DNA of 64,000 bases from Straminergon stramineum. Taxonomy: Eukaryota > Streptophyta > Bryopsida > Hypnales > Calliergonaceae. How positions within the stretch are numbered: the first letter of the stretch is position 1; the number at the start of each line of letters is the position of its first letter. Shown here piece after piece: positions 14,080 to 25,264 of the stretch. The notes beneath the pieces are model-generated. The model made no database searches, had not been told where the DNA came from, and saw only the letters and a program-made list of their open reading frames with translations. The position numbers and the translations under genes are program-made. The stretch lies in assembly GCA_963920665.1 (NCBI GenBank), contig OY987268.1:13456501-13520500 (forward strand), read 5' to 3'.

Positions 14080-15890
14080 TCTACATTGTCTATCTCCCTA
14101 GTACTTGTGATCAACTTGTCATATGTTAACCCTCTATTATAATGGCAATGAAATATCTGTACGCAACTCTACCACTACGTCTTGAGGATCATGTACATCT
14201 TGTTCATCCTTCACTATCATGTTGTGGAGGATGCAACAAGTAAACATAATGTTCACTATTACTTTCATATTCCACTATCAATATAATTTTTTGATGATAG
14301 CCAATCGAGCTTAGAGGACACCAAAATAATGCTCCTCATCTTTGCAAACAATTTTCTATTGCCATGCAAAGTGTCTCTTCTTCTCATCAGTTGGTTGCTG
14401 GATACTTCGAACAAAATGAGCTTGAAGGAGGTAGATGCCGTTAGTCAAAAGATGATACTAATCATAGTAGCAACCATTGATTGTGAACTACATGCCTCTG
14501 CGCTCACTAATCAACATCACTAGAAGAAAAATGAGCCCACTACAACCGACTCAAATGCAACTACATGTCCTATGCAACTGCCTTGCAACAACAATCCTTT
14601 GTATTTGCACCAACTTTGACATAGTTACACTGTAGTTGCAAAATGTAGTTACAATTACATGAATGTAACAGAAGAGTTGATGTGAGCTATTTTAAATTGC
14701 CAAATCCAAAAATTTCTTCAACTTTAAATTGATGAATATTAGATTGAAAATTTCATCTCAAAGATTTGTTAACCCTAAATCTACAAATCTTTAAGATTAA
14801 AATTTCAAAATCTACAAATCTATGAATTACAAACAAGTTGTAATTATGTCACAAATTAATTGCATGTCATTCACAAACCAGTTGCAAACTAGTTGCATGC
14901 CAGTCGCAAACTAGTTGTACATTAATTGCGAACTAGTTGCATGCCAGTTGCAAACTAGTTGTACATTAATCGCAAATTAGTTGCATGTTAGTCGCAAACC
15001 AATTGCACACAAATAAATTTCATATAAACAACCACATCAAAAGAGTTCATCAACAAACTTTCAAGTAGGCTATCGGATGAGAAACAACCTTGAAAATTTT
15101 TGCAAGTACTTTACAACTAGTGCGACTTGTCCACTCCAACTACGGGCTTTAAATTGTCACCTAGTTGCAAACATCTCGTGAAACTACAAAATCAATTGCA
15201 AGTAGTAGTTGTAGAACCCCTCGTTTTCTTCTAGTGCATGTTGTGTATCAATGGGGAGCAGTCTAAAACCTTGAATTCATTGTTAGACCTAGAAGTCCAA
15301 AGAAAACATGCCAAATGTGCAAATCCTTAGTGACCATGGTTTCAAGAATGATAGACTTTTTACCACATTTTTCCCCAAAGTCTCTTTGCCAAGCCATGAG
15401 GCAATTTTTCCATTCATAATGTATACAATCTAATGAAACAAACATACGTAGAAATCCTCATGCTTCGTTGAGGACCAAGTGCTTGTCAAAGTCCATCTAG
15501 ATTGGTTGTATCAAATGATGCTCTTCAAAAACCACTCAAATTGTCACACAAAACTTCTTTATAAACTTTCACTCGTGCGTCAATATTCGTTAGTGGTATT
15601 TGTATAGACATCAGATGAAAGTATACGGAGAGTAGCAATAATCTTTTGATGTAAAAAGAATCTTGTGAACTCAAATGCATCCCTTCTTTGCACAAAATAA
15701 GAATCATGAGCACAAACTTTATCCATGATAGACATAAACAAAGAACAATGCATTCTATAGCACCAAATGAAGACTACATTAACATACATAAGGGATCCAA
15801 TAAAACAATCCTTGAACATCCTATAATGCTTCTCATAGCAACCTCTCTCAAAATTTCAAGCTTTCCCTAAATGAAATCCACCCATAATGG
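14080..15890 (-). pseudogene. PIF/Harbinger transposase pseudogene, split by a CACTA element
   Basis: Read on the minus strand, this is a degenerate DDE nuclease of the plant PIF/Harbinger (ALP1/HARBI1-like) type. An N-terminal part at about 15819-15580 contains VCAHDSYFVQRRDA. A central part at 15460-15263 contains SLDCIHYEWKNC and then WHVFFG, which hold the first conserved Asp region. Beyond the insertion, 14480-14100 gives NGIYLLQAHFV, HYFGVL and CCILHNMIV, typical of the C-terminal half. Stops and frameshifts occur in every part, for example TGA in place of Arg just before the SLDC motif. A 719-bp CACTA element interrupts it at 14518-15236. I found no terminal repeats of the Harbinger element itself. 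Confidence 0.85.
14518..15236. mobile_element. Non-autonomous CACTA element, 719 bp, 3-bp target duplication
   Basis: The ends are perfect 13-bp inverted repeats: CACTAGAAGAAAA at 14518-14530 and its complement at 15224-15236. Weaker pairing continues inward (GAG and CTACAAC). The flanking trinucleotide CAT is duplicated at 14515-14517 and 15237-15239. The interior has many subterminal copies of TAGTTGCA in both orientations, as expected of transposase binding sites in En/Spm-type elements. There is no transposase frame. Removing the element and one CAT rejoins the Harbinger frame on the minus strand, which confirms the boundaries. Confidence 0.93.
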
Positions 15891-16523
15891 AAGGCCTAGT
15901 GTATCCATTGTTCACTCTAAACCCTAAACCCAAACTCAAGTTCAAAATGAACTTCTCTTTCTCATCACTCTTGTTGAATACATCTTGAGTAGCAAGTAAG
16001 TGAGCCCTCTTAGCATCCATCTGAGAGCATTGTCTAGAAAATAAAAAGAGGAATAACATGAGAATTCTATACAAATTAAACAAAAACACTACAACCTCAA
16101 CTTCCTTATCTTCACCTATAAACCTATAACCCTATAGTTTGCTTAGCCAGAGGTCATCATTGCATTAGAATTTGAATTCAAATTTATTTCTTTTGAAAAA
16201 ATGCAATAACAATAACAATTGTAGTTGTAGTATCCTAAATTGTAATGCAATCTTGGGGACCAATTTAGTAGGCCCACAATGTGAGGGTCCTTACTTGTCA
16301 AAAGCACCATCTAGTTTGGAGCTTGTCATGAGAGGTTTCTATGGGGATTGGGTCACTCCATGTTGGCCATGCTCTTAGGGCACATCAAAGTCACTAGTAG
16401 GAGACCTTGGAATACCAAATTGTATCCAAGCCACATCTTTGGCACCCAAATTTGGCATTATAGTTTGGTACTCTAAGACCTCCTTTCCAACAACATGTAC
16501 ATGGCATGAACCACTTTGTTAAC
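15891..16523. other. Intergenic, no gene seen
   Basis: A minus-strand frame to 16089 may be an upstream remnant of the Harbinger gene but has no motif. The block 16255-16450 resembles in style the GGGCCC/GGTCCTTA-rich ends of local repeats. Nothing else was recognised. Confidence 0.3.
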
Positions 16524-16527
16524 TTAA

Positions 16528-16750
16528 CTCTTGAAGGGCTTAAAAGCCCTTTGTGGCTATATAGTATATTACAAATTTCAATGGTATTTGATCAGAAAAA
16601 CATAGATCAAATACTTTTCAATACAAAGTAAATTAATGATCATAATAGTATATAAAAATAATGTATCATAGTTCATATATTAAACTAGAATTAAAGAGTT
16701 GCAAGTCTAAATATGGGTTCTATAGAGAGACCCCAACGACCTTTCAAAGG
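16528..16750. mobile_element. TTAA-flanked MITE, 223-bp subfamily, copy 1
   Basis: It is flanked by TTAA at 16524-16527 and 16751-16754. The ends are CTCTTGAAGGGC and GACCTTTCAAAGG. It is a reverse-complement relative of 46566-46788, which has exactly the same length. Shared interior phrases include GGTATTTGATCAG and AAAGTAAATTAATGATCAT. It is non-coding. The TTAA target and near-CCC ends fit a piggyBac-like non-autonomous element. Confidence 0.8.
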
Positions 16751-16754
16751 TTAA

Positions 16755-16967
16755 TCTTAGGACATATTGGTCACCCTAGAAATCAACTTTTTTGGTGATG
16801 TGTGAATCATTTGCACAGAAAAACTCAAAAACACTCATTGAAGGTTAAGCTACTATACAAGATCTTTCCATTCACAAAATTCCAAAGATGAACAATTTCA
16901 CTTTTATCTCACACTAGGATTCTCTATCATGTCATCCATCAAAATTAGTGTCCATGCCATCCTAGAA
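16755..16967. mobile_element. TTAA-flanked MITE, 213/222-bp subfamily, copy 1
   Basis: It abuts the previous element and shares its right TTAA (16751-16754). Its own right TTAA is 16968-16971. It aligns in the same orientation with 60360-60581, for example GGTCACC near the left end, then GTGAATCAT, CACAAAATTCCAA-GATGAACAAT and TGTCATCCATC. The ends have drifted (TCTTAGGAC and GCCATCCTAGAA). It is non-coding. Confidence 0.75.
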
Positions 16968-16975
16968 TTAAAACA

Positions 16976-17120
16976 TCTCATTTGCACGCCCAGCATCACC
17001 CAACCCAAGCAATTGTTCAATGCCCTTCATAACAAATGCCCCTGCATTTAGGAAACTTGCCAACTTTCTATCTTTCCAAGTAAACGACAGCAGCCAACAG
17101 GAACCAGATTGCGTACTGTA
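16976..17120 (-). pseudogene. Orphan exon-like coding fragment
   Basis: On the minus strand, TTTCCTAAATGCAG looks like a splice acceptor. It is followed by an open frame with coding-like composition that reads AFVMKGIEQLLGLGDAGRAN, then EMF and a stop. The stop is created where the frame meets the TTAA at 16968-16971, so the neighbouring MITE may have truncated it. I do not recognise the family. It lies downstream of GAPN on the same strand but is not part of ALDH. It could be a gene remnant or chance. Confidence 0.25.
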
Positions 17121-17639
17121 AGTTACGAGAAGCCTCGTTTCTTCTGTCACTTCCCTAGTGGTCTACACCTTCCCACTTAAAAATAACAAAACTGAAGTCA
17201 TCATACGAAGTGATAAAAAATTGATCTCCACTGAGTTAGTTCTTACACTCGAAGATCTACCAAAACATCATAGAACTTCACACATCTTCCCGAAATCATC
17301 CCAACATATGTTAAAATGCTGAAATTGACGCAAACAGTATCCTCTATTTCCACACCAAAGTGTAGAAGAATGAGTCAACATGGTAGGTACTCTAGTACAG
17401 AAGTTACGAAAGATTCTATTACAACTGCGTGGATACATGAATTGTCGATGTGGAAGATAATTCATTTACTGGTCAACATTGAGCTAATCACCAAATTCTG
17501 ACCATACAATCTCTCTCTGTCTCTCTCTCGTCTGTCACTGCCCCATTTACAAATGCTGAACAGCTTTCTACTTACATGTCTTACTTTCTATGCAGAGACA
17601 AACAAGGCCTACTTCCTCCTGGAAACAGTTGATGCAACT

Positions 17640-20600
17640 CTAACCCATCGTATACGATTCAGATGGCAGGTTGATCACCGTGCTCTTGGTCTTCGTCATC
17701 ATCAGGATACTGTTCGTAATTCCTTGCGAGCCAATGCCGCTGTCTCGCAAGCCCTGTTACAAAAGAAGGAACATCAGACTTGAAGCACTTCGTTACGATC
17801 AGCTCATTGAGTGTAGCCCTGCAATTACTCTACATGAATACAACGAAATCGTTGAAGGTATTATCGTGAAGAAAGTGCACAGAGATGGGGTAACAAACCT
17901 GGAAGGGGAAGTGATCAGGTCCTCTTGCTGGTGCTGCGTTGATTTGAATGGTTCCAGACTCCATTGCATCGCTGATCAAAATTGCCTTGTTGATGTCTTT
18001 GGTGAAGACACATCCCTGCAATCCAAATCACGTTGTCACACACTGGAGAACGTTCGTAACAACTCCAGATAAAAGTTGGATCAACAAGATAAAAGAAACA
18101 GCCGAATTCTCTTTGCTTACTATCGACCTGAGTCCTTTGACTTGATAGGTGGGTATTTTATTGACTCTTCCCCAAGCGGAGACACTAACAGTTCGAATAT
18201 ATAGCAAGTCATGGTGCCCAATCGAAATGAGGTGCGTTACGAGCAGTAGAAGCATGTTAGGGCTCTTCATCCCAAAGAAACATGTGCTGCCCAGAAGAAT
18301 TGTGAAACAAGGTTGAAGGAATAGTGACATTTTAAGGCTGTTGAACAGTGTTTCTGAAGTACTCCGTATTCAACACTGAGGGTTTTACAATGGATTGTAA
18401 TGAAGAATTTATTGGAAGACATATATAAATAATTATAGATTTCTATCTGGCATGGAGACACTTGGGGTTAGCTACTTGTTCAGTTTTTTTGCTCAGTAAG
18501 TTCTTTTTCTCATCCTTTCACTACAAAATACTGATTTCACAAGAGTATATACACAGTTTCTAATGAGCATCAGGAAGAGCTAGTCACTCGGCAATAATGT
18601 CAGTACCTGAAGTGCGAAGTTGTTCGCATTGCAGTGAGAAATGCCCTCCTCAACAGTTTTGATGCGGATAACAGGGATCACTGGTCCAAATGGCTCCTCC
18701 CAAGCAATTCTCATGTCAGGAGTTACGTGATCAATAAGTACAGGCCAGATCAAGTTCCCTTCTCTCTTCCACTCCTGCGAAGCCACAAGGTTCGTGAACA
18801 CAGTAGTGAGGGATCTGTACTGAACTCCTCAATTGTTCTATCCAAGATAAAGAGTAAATTAATATAACAAAACAACATCTAGAGACAACACCAGCGGTTA
18901 AACGCTCTGGTTCATAAGGTAAAAGAAACTAAGAAAATTTTATGATCAGAAATAGAGGTCATGTGAGCGTATCCTACCTGATGGAACTTAGCATTCTTTT
19001 TCTTTGCATCCTCCACAAGACCCTGGATGAAGTTCGCTGAGGACGCACTAACGACAGGAGTAATATCACAATTATCTTCAGGCATTCCAACTTTCAGCTT
19101 CGTCATCTTCTCAACAATCTTCGTCACTAGCTCCTCGGCAACTGACTCCATGACACAGATCACCTTCACTGCTGTGCAGCGCTGTCCACTGCATAAAAAA
19201 TTAATATACCATTAGCATGAACAGAGACATTTTCTGATCCAATACCATTAAATTCATCAACCAAGTAACCAATTGCTGCATCATGTGTGCCGTAAAATGA
19301 AGGACAAATCTGCTCAGTCAAATGAAAGCGAATTCCTTCCAAGCATTCAAGAAGATAAATGATACTCGCAGCGGGATTTGGACCTGTATGAGTATCCACC
19401 CTTGATGACATTGTTGGCAGCAAGTTCTAAATCGGCATCGTCAAGTACGAGACAACAATCCTTGCCTCCGAGCTCCATCTGAAGTGGAATCATACCAGCT
19501 TTCTTGGAAATTGCAATACCAGTATCGCCTCCAGTAAAACTGCTCACATTTGAACCATGTTATTAGAATTCTAACGAGCTGTAGTGGGCACCAAAATATT
19601 AGGAATTTTGAATTGTGTGATTTTTTACCTTATGCAATTGATGCCAGGGTGCATAGTCATGAGGTCTCCAATCTCAGAACCCTTCCCTGTAATTGCAGCA
19701 ACCAACCCTTTGGGAAACCCTGCCTTGTGAAGGCAATGCACCATGTGCAAGCAAGAAACTGCACCCTGCGAAACCCAGAAGGCTAGGTGAGAACTGTTCA
19801 ACTGATGAAAGTGTGAGACTAACACTATTGGCAATGTGCAGCATATAACAAAATCGATTGCGAAACATGGCGCTACCTGAGTTGGGGGCTTCAAAATGAG
19901 TGCATTTCCTGCAATCAGGGCTGGAGCAATCTTGGACACGGCCAGATTTACAGGGTAGTTGAATGGGGGAATTGCAAGTACAACGCCAAGAGGAATCTGC
20001 AGGTTGCCATGACACATGTTAACAATGCCAGAAGTAAGGTCCACTTCAGATTGGACGGCAGAAACAACCACCTTCAAACTTGAACCAACATCATGTCCAA
20101 CTAGGGGTGAGACCACAAGCTTAAAACAGTACCTTGTAATTTATGACGCATTATGACGCACTTAAGGTAACAAGCGCTAGATCCATCTCAAAAAGATAAC
20201 TTGTAACCTTGTTATCTCCAATATTCTTAGCATGCCCCATAGGAGGGAGACTCGTAAGGATCACCTCTTATTTCTCTTCACTATTACTTGGACGCTAGTA
20301 AACATTGAACAAACGAGGTAATCCGAATCAAAATTTTGTTTTGCAACATTTATACGTAAGGATTTTTTCTTATCTCAAGCTTGTTGCATCGACCTATACA
20401 ATGTAAAATAGCCCTAATATGTGGTCAATAAACCTGAAACCCTATGTACAAGGAAATTTATGACATGTGGAGGCATTGTACCTTAGATGCAAGGCAGTAT
20501 TTATTCCTGCCATTTCCTGGGAAGCTGTCAGAAACCAAGAACTTGCCCTCAGCCAAGACTCTAATGCCCTCCTCTGCGGAATAGGAAATCAGATCACCAG

Positions 20601-21444
20601 ATCGCACCACCTCAGTCACGGCATCCTTCTGGGGCTTCGCAATCTCCTTCACAAGGCATTCTGCAATGGGCGTTTTCTGTTCTTTCAGAATCCCAGCGAA
20701 CTTGTGAAGCGCTTCAGCTCTCTTCCACAACGGTGTCTTAGCCCACAGCTTCTGAGCAGCTTGGGCACTCTCAACAGCCTTGTTCACCTCATCCTGAGTG
20801 CAAGCTGCCAACAGCAAAACCAAAAACATTAGCTAATACTAGAACGCAAGTCCTAACCCACACTTTGCAACATGCAACGACAATGTGCTCATAAACATCA
20901 CACAGATTGACTCACACAACAAAAAGAGAAAGTGCAATTACTAGTGTATCATCCTCAGACTATTATCTTCTCCATCAAGCATACAAGTCAAATACAACAT
21001 TGTTTGTGTCAATTCTGAAATATTCCAGATTCCTCTTGGGAGCCAAATATGTCTAACAGATGCGTTATCAATTCAATGGTCTTCGACAGGGTGAAACTTG
21101 GCTCAGGAGACACACAATATGTGTACCAGAGGTGTACATTTCAGTAAGTAATGCCCCTGAGAAACACTCGATTCTTTAACTGCTTGGCAGCAGAAGCTAC
21201 AATTACAATTGGATTCTTTACTAAAGCGATTTAACGCCTGCTACAGCCGACACAGAGAGCAGAAGTAACACGTTGCTAGAAGCTAAGGGAGCGACGAACC
21301 TTGCACTTTGTACTGGGTCTTCAAAGTGGAAGGATTAATAATGCCCACTGACTTCCCCGAGGTGGAGACTTTCCATTCTCCATCGGCATAGTACTTGAAA
21401 GTCTCGCCGTCGAGAATCTCAGCGAAGAACCCTTGGCCGGCCAT
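17640..21444 (-). CDS. GAPN: NADP-dependent non-phosphorylating glyceraldehyde-3-phosphate dehydrogenase (ALDH11/GAPN)
   Basis: This enzyme oxidises glyceraldehyde-3-phosphate to 3-phosphoglycerate in the cytosol and makes NADPH, bypassing GAPDH and phosphoglycerate kinase. There are nine coding exons on the complement: 21444-21300, 20804-20482, 19996-19877, 19765-19629, 19539-19384, 19188-18978, 18774-18607, 18015-17899 and 17753-17640. All introns are GT-AG and the frames join to 496 aa, the family's usual length. Catalytic residues are intact: Asn169 in PPFNYP, Glu264 in QMELGGKD, Cys298 in SGQRCTAVK and Glu391 in WEEPFGP. The protein starts [14 protein letters not shown], as in other plants, with no targeting peptide. 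The C-terminus is SYTMG. The start codon lies 8 nt after a splice acceptor, so a 5'UTR intron precedes it. I see no disabling change. Confidence 0.97.
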
Positions 21445-21452
21445 GCTCCCAA

Positions 21453-22562
21453 CTGCAAAGGGAAAACAACAACAAGAACAACCACAAAAGGCCCACACCT
21501 TCAATCAATCACAGTTCTTCAACAAAATGGTTGTCTAAACTGCGTACATTTTGGTCAAGTCATAAACCGAACAATCACATTAGATGGACAGGAAGACAAA
21601 GGAATATGCATAAAAACTCAATCAGCACACGCATCATAAGGCAAGAAAACTGGAACAAAAACAGGGGATCCGATCAGACCCTTGCACACCAACTTCATTC
21701 ATTACATCAATGTTCACCGCCCCCCCCCCCACCCACCCACAAACAAGCCCAACCAATGCCAAAAACCAAGCCACGCCACCTTTCTCTCCACGTAACAAAG
21801 AGCATTACATTGTCCACAACCAAAACTTCTTCGAATACGCGCATTGAAATTCCTGAAGCTCAAATCCACCACAACAAGTTCACACCTCACACCCACTCAA
21901 ACTACGAAAACTACCAAGACAGACAAATTAGTACCCTCACGAAGACTGAAGCCTCCTGAAACCAGATCGAGCATAAGAATCGTTACCAAGCTTGCAACAG
22001 TTGGTTTTCACGGAGTTCTAGACTTCAGCAGCTCCTAGAATACTTACAAATTCGGCTACAAAGGCTAGACCCACAACGACAACCGCTTGTAACACAAACA
22101 GGGGATCCGATCAGACGGCTGGCACACCAACTTCATCCATTACATCAATGTCTATTCACTCCCCCAAGCAACAAGCCCCATCAATACCGAAAAAAAAAAT
22201 CACATCGACTATTCTCTCACGTAACACAGAACATTACATTGTTCACCACCAAAACCACTCCGAATATGCGCCTTCAAATTCCTAAAACTCCAATCCACCA
22301 CCACAAGTTCACACCTCACCTCACACCCACTCAAATTCCAATGCACACGAAACTACCAAAACAGAAAAAACAGTACCCCCCTGAAACCGTCATCTAAAAG
22401 CTCCTGAAACCAGATCGAGCACAAGAATCGTTCCCAAATTGCACCTGTTGGTTTTCACGAAGTTCTTCCTCTCGAATAACACCCCAAATCCTTTAGAAAT
22501 TTGGATACAAAAACTAGACCCACAACCACAACATCGAAGAAGTGGGAAGCTGGGTGAAGTAC
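21453..22562 (-). other. Leader (5'UTR) intron of GAPN
   Basis: The acceptor CCTTTGCAG ends at 21453, eight bases upstream of the GAPN ATG. A good donor, GATCAG/GTACTTC, lies at 22563/22562. This predicts a 1110-bp intron separating a leader exon (upstream of 22563, probably starting near 22600-22720) from coding exon 1. First introns in plant leaders often raise expression. The interior is a tandem duplication, listed separately. Confidence 0.7.
21658..22510. repeat. Tandem duplication inside the GAPN leader intron, ~435-bp unit
   Basis: Two copies in direct order begin with CAGGGGATCCGATCAGAC at about 21662 and 22098. They stay alignable through GAGC-TAAGAATCGTT (copy 1, 21969) and GAGCACAAGAATCGTT (copy 2, 22417) to TAGACCCACAACGACAAC and TAGACCCACAACCACAAC. 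Divergence is around 20 percent by eye, with small indels and a C-run in copy 1 at 21720-21732. Confidence 0.85.
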
Positions 22563-22867
22563 CTGATCGAAGGAGGAGATGCGGGCGCGGAATTTGCTGC
22601 AGTTGTGGGAGAGAGGGTGCTGGTAAAGGCCCTTTTGGGGGTGTTTTGGAGGTAGTGGAAGTGGCGGGTGGGGAATCGCCGGGTACGCGTGGGGACCGGG
22701 CCCGACCCGGCCCAGGGTGGGGGTGGAAAGGGTAAGTGGCCCTCGTTTGGCCAGGTCCCAGGAGGGCTCTCATTGGTCGCCCACTGTAGGCCTTTTCTCA
22801 GGGCCGTCAGTGCTTCAGTTATTTTTAGATTGCAGTACTGTCATAAATTTAGAGTCTGCTTTCTTTC

Positions 22868-22870
<3 letters not shown>

Positions 22871-22910
<40 letters not shown>
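22871..22910. repeat. (TTA)n microsatellite upstream of GAPN
   Basis: About 13 pure units. It lies some 200-300 bp upstream of the probable GAPN transcription start. Confidence 0.95.
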
Positions 22911-22911
<1 letters not shown>

Positions 22912-23469
22912 TTATTTCTAGGACCCAGTTCTGTTTTGTTTTATATTTCTTAATATTTTCATATTTTCATTTTTTTTTTGAAGTGGCTGTTTTGGAATTG
23001 ATGTCCATGTTTTCACACCCAAGGTTTGTCAGGGTTCTGGGCCTGGGACTTCTGGATGCCACGTCATCCTAGGACTTGGGAGCTCCGTCAAGTCCGACGT
23101 CAAGACTCAAGACTCAAGAGACTGAAGACCGACGGACTTCTGAGCGGCCATCCTTGACCCTGACTGACTTGGTCTTGGATGGGTGTCCCTTCTAAACCGG
23201 CGCTGTAGATGGAATAATAATGTCATCTACAGTGTCATCGGAGTGAAGCGGAGGTTGAAGCTTCCATTCAAGAGTTTCAACTTTCAAAAGTCTTCTAGTA
23301 ACTAAGGTAAAACAGCCCATTACGGACCTTTAACCTATTGTGGACTCCTAAGAATGATCCCATTATGGTTTTCTTTAGTTATTGAGATTTGGGCCACATT
23401 CAATGTCTTAGCTAACTGAAATGGAGTAATTAGTGACCACAATAGGAACTTTTAGTTTTTTTAGTATTA

Positions 23470-23899
23470 GAGCATCTGCAACGTTCGCACGGGGAAAGGT
23501 CTTGGTATGAGGCACTTGCTATGCCACTCTGAGCCCATAGTTGCCGGGTCTCCTCGTTGGCGTGCCCCCCTCTGCAGCCATGCCCCACCACTGGAATCTC
23601 ACGTCGACGCTGAGTCTAGGGCCCTCTCCGAAACTTGAGTTGCAGCTCCCCTTCGAGCTCCATCTCCCCTTCCCGCCATTGCACTAGAACTTCGTCAACC
23701 TCACACGTCACCTAGTCAAGCCTGCAGATATCCTGGACATGGTTCCCGAGGCTGTGCCGTGACCCCGCCAAGTGACTTCAAGTTGGTATGAAAACCACTC
23801 CATTTGAAGAGCCCATCTTCTTGCCAGCCGTTGCTATAGTGCCGTTGCGGCAGATTTTTCCTTGCCGGGACCCTTCGCCGTGCTAGGCTGCGGATGCTC
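23470..23899. mobile_element. Harbinger/Tourist-type MITE, 430 bp, TTA target duplication
   Basis: TTA at 23467-23469 and 23900-23902 flanks ends reading GAGCATCTGCAACG and the complement of GAGCATCCGCAGCC. The interior is clearly GC-richer than the surroundings and has no transposase. A TTA duplication with GAGCATCYNC termini is characteristic of plant PIF/Harbinger MITEs. It sits within a block related to 28.2-28.6 kb. Confidence 0.85.
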
Positions 23900-23989
23900 T
23901 TAGTTCATTATAAGAAGTGCCTTTTTCAGGTCTTTTGTATTAAAAAATATTGTGACCGCTATAGGTGAATAAGATGAGTGTTATGAATC

Positions 23990-24150
23990 AGTTTTGGATG
24001 GTTTTGGGGTAGTCTACAGATTCTTTTAGGTTGTGATGGGCAGAACACTTCAAAAATTCATAACAAATTCACACTTTGTCGAAAAAATATAGTTTCAAGT
24101 GCTCTCGCCATTTCTATCACTTGACTTTCTCTAGGAAAAAAGTAGAAAAT
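23990..24150 (+). repeat. Dispersed repeat R2, copy 1
   Basis: The phrase TAGTCTACAGATTCTTT, then ACACTTCAAAAATTCAT, ACAAATTCACACTTTGTC and CAAGTGCTCTC, is shared with 28490-28640 and, reversed, with 30295-30425. It is non-coding and no ends were defined. Homology with the 28-kb copy extends upstream to about 23380, interrupted by the MITE at 23470-23899. Confidence 0.75.
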
Positions 24151-24770
24151 TTCAAAAATGACAAGAGGGCAACACACACACACAACATTTGCTCTATAAT
24201 GGGTTGTTTTACCTTACACCTAAGGTGCATGAATAAGCTATGTGGGATGATCAATATGCTCTAGAAAATGAGGAACAAATTTTGCACATTAGTAAAGGAC
24301 TATGAATCAAATTGCAAGTGGTTCTATAATTTTTGGACACATTATGAATTAGTTACAAATTTTCAAAGATGCAAGGTGTAGGGTGCTGAAAGTATCATGT
24401 ATGTGATGCCAAAATGCATTTCATGCACATCAAGAAATCACACTAGTAGTATTGAAACATGACATGAAGAAGAAGTTAAAACAATAGAAAAGTTTACCAA
24501 AAATCAACCACTTGTGAGGTTGCCACCTCCACAATGCTATAAATAGAGCTACATAGTTTTCAAAATGGCCCTTCACTACACCTTACAATTGTCCTTGTAA
24601 TATGCACTATTTTCAAGAGCCTCCTTGTTGAGTTTCCCTTCAAAAATAGGGGTTGATTTTTAGGAATGCTCCATTTTAGGTGTAGTTACCTTAAAATGTT
24701 TTCATAAGATTGCAAGAATAAAATGGGTTTGCAATTTAGAAGAAGCAACCATTGAAGTTCAAGAATATTA

Positions 24771-25261
24771 GAACATCTCCATTAGCAAATGGTAGAATGC
24801 TATCAAATTTGCAAACTTGGCATGGCAAAAAGTAAATGAAGGGCCTACCTTCGTATTGCACCTCAACCAAAATGGAATTGAGATGAATTCTAAGGTAACA
24901 ATCCGAATTTCCATGCCCAATCCACACTTAAATGGGATTTTCACATACACTAGAAGAAAACATTGTTGAAACCAACAATGTTTTCTTCTAGTGATATGAA
25001 GGGTGAGGCCATTGGAAGTCTTCGAGTAGGTTGGAACAATGCTTTCCACATCAATCTCCAAACTCACAAACTATTCTTTTCATTAGTGTTGTGCCATAGG
25101 TCTAGTTACATGTTTGCTGCTATAGCTTATAATATGTGTTTTCAAATTTGGAGCAACCTGTAAAAAATTGACAAAGTCTCCGCTTGGTGGAAAGGTTCGA
25201 AAAGATTAACCACAACAAATGGCTTGTTAGGTCTACATTATTAGGCCCAATGGAGATGCTT
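24771..25261. mobile_element. Harbinger-type MITE, 491 bp, carrying a nested CACTA palindrome
   Basis: TTA at 24768-24770 and 25262-25264 flanks ends GAACATCTCCATTAG and the complement of AAGCATCTCCATTGG. The MITE interior is non-coding. A 46-bp CACTA palindrome with its own target duplication interrupts it at 24948-24993. Confidence 0.75.
24948..24993. mobile_element. Minimal 46-bp CACTA palindrome with ATA target duplication
   Basis: Two perfectly complementary 21-nt arms (24948-24968 and 24973-24993) begin with the same CACTAGAAGAAAA terminus as the 719-bp CACTA element at 14.5 kb. They are separated by four bases (AAAC). The flanking ATA is duplicated at 24945-24947 and 24994-24996. It is little more than two terminal repeats joined together. 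Confidence 0.92.
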
Positions 25262-25264
25262 TTA

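Noticed and set aside
22668..22953. Frames ending in poly-Tyr or poly-Ile
   Set aside because: Product of the (TTA)n microsatellite upstream of GAPN.
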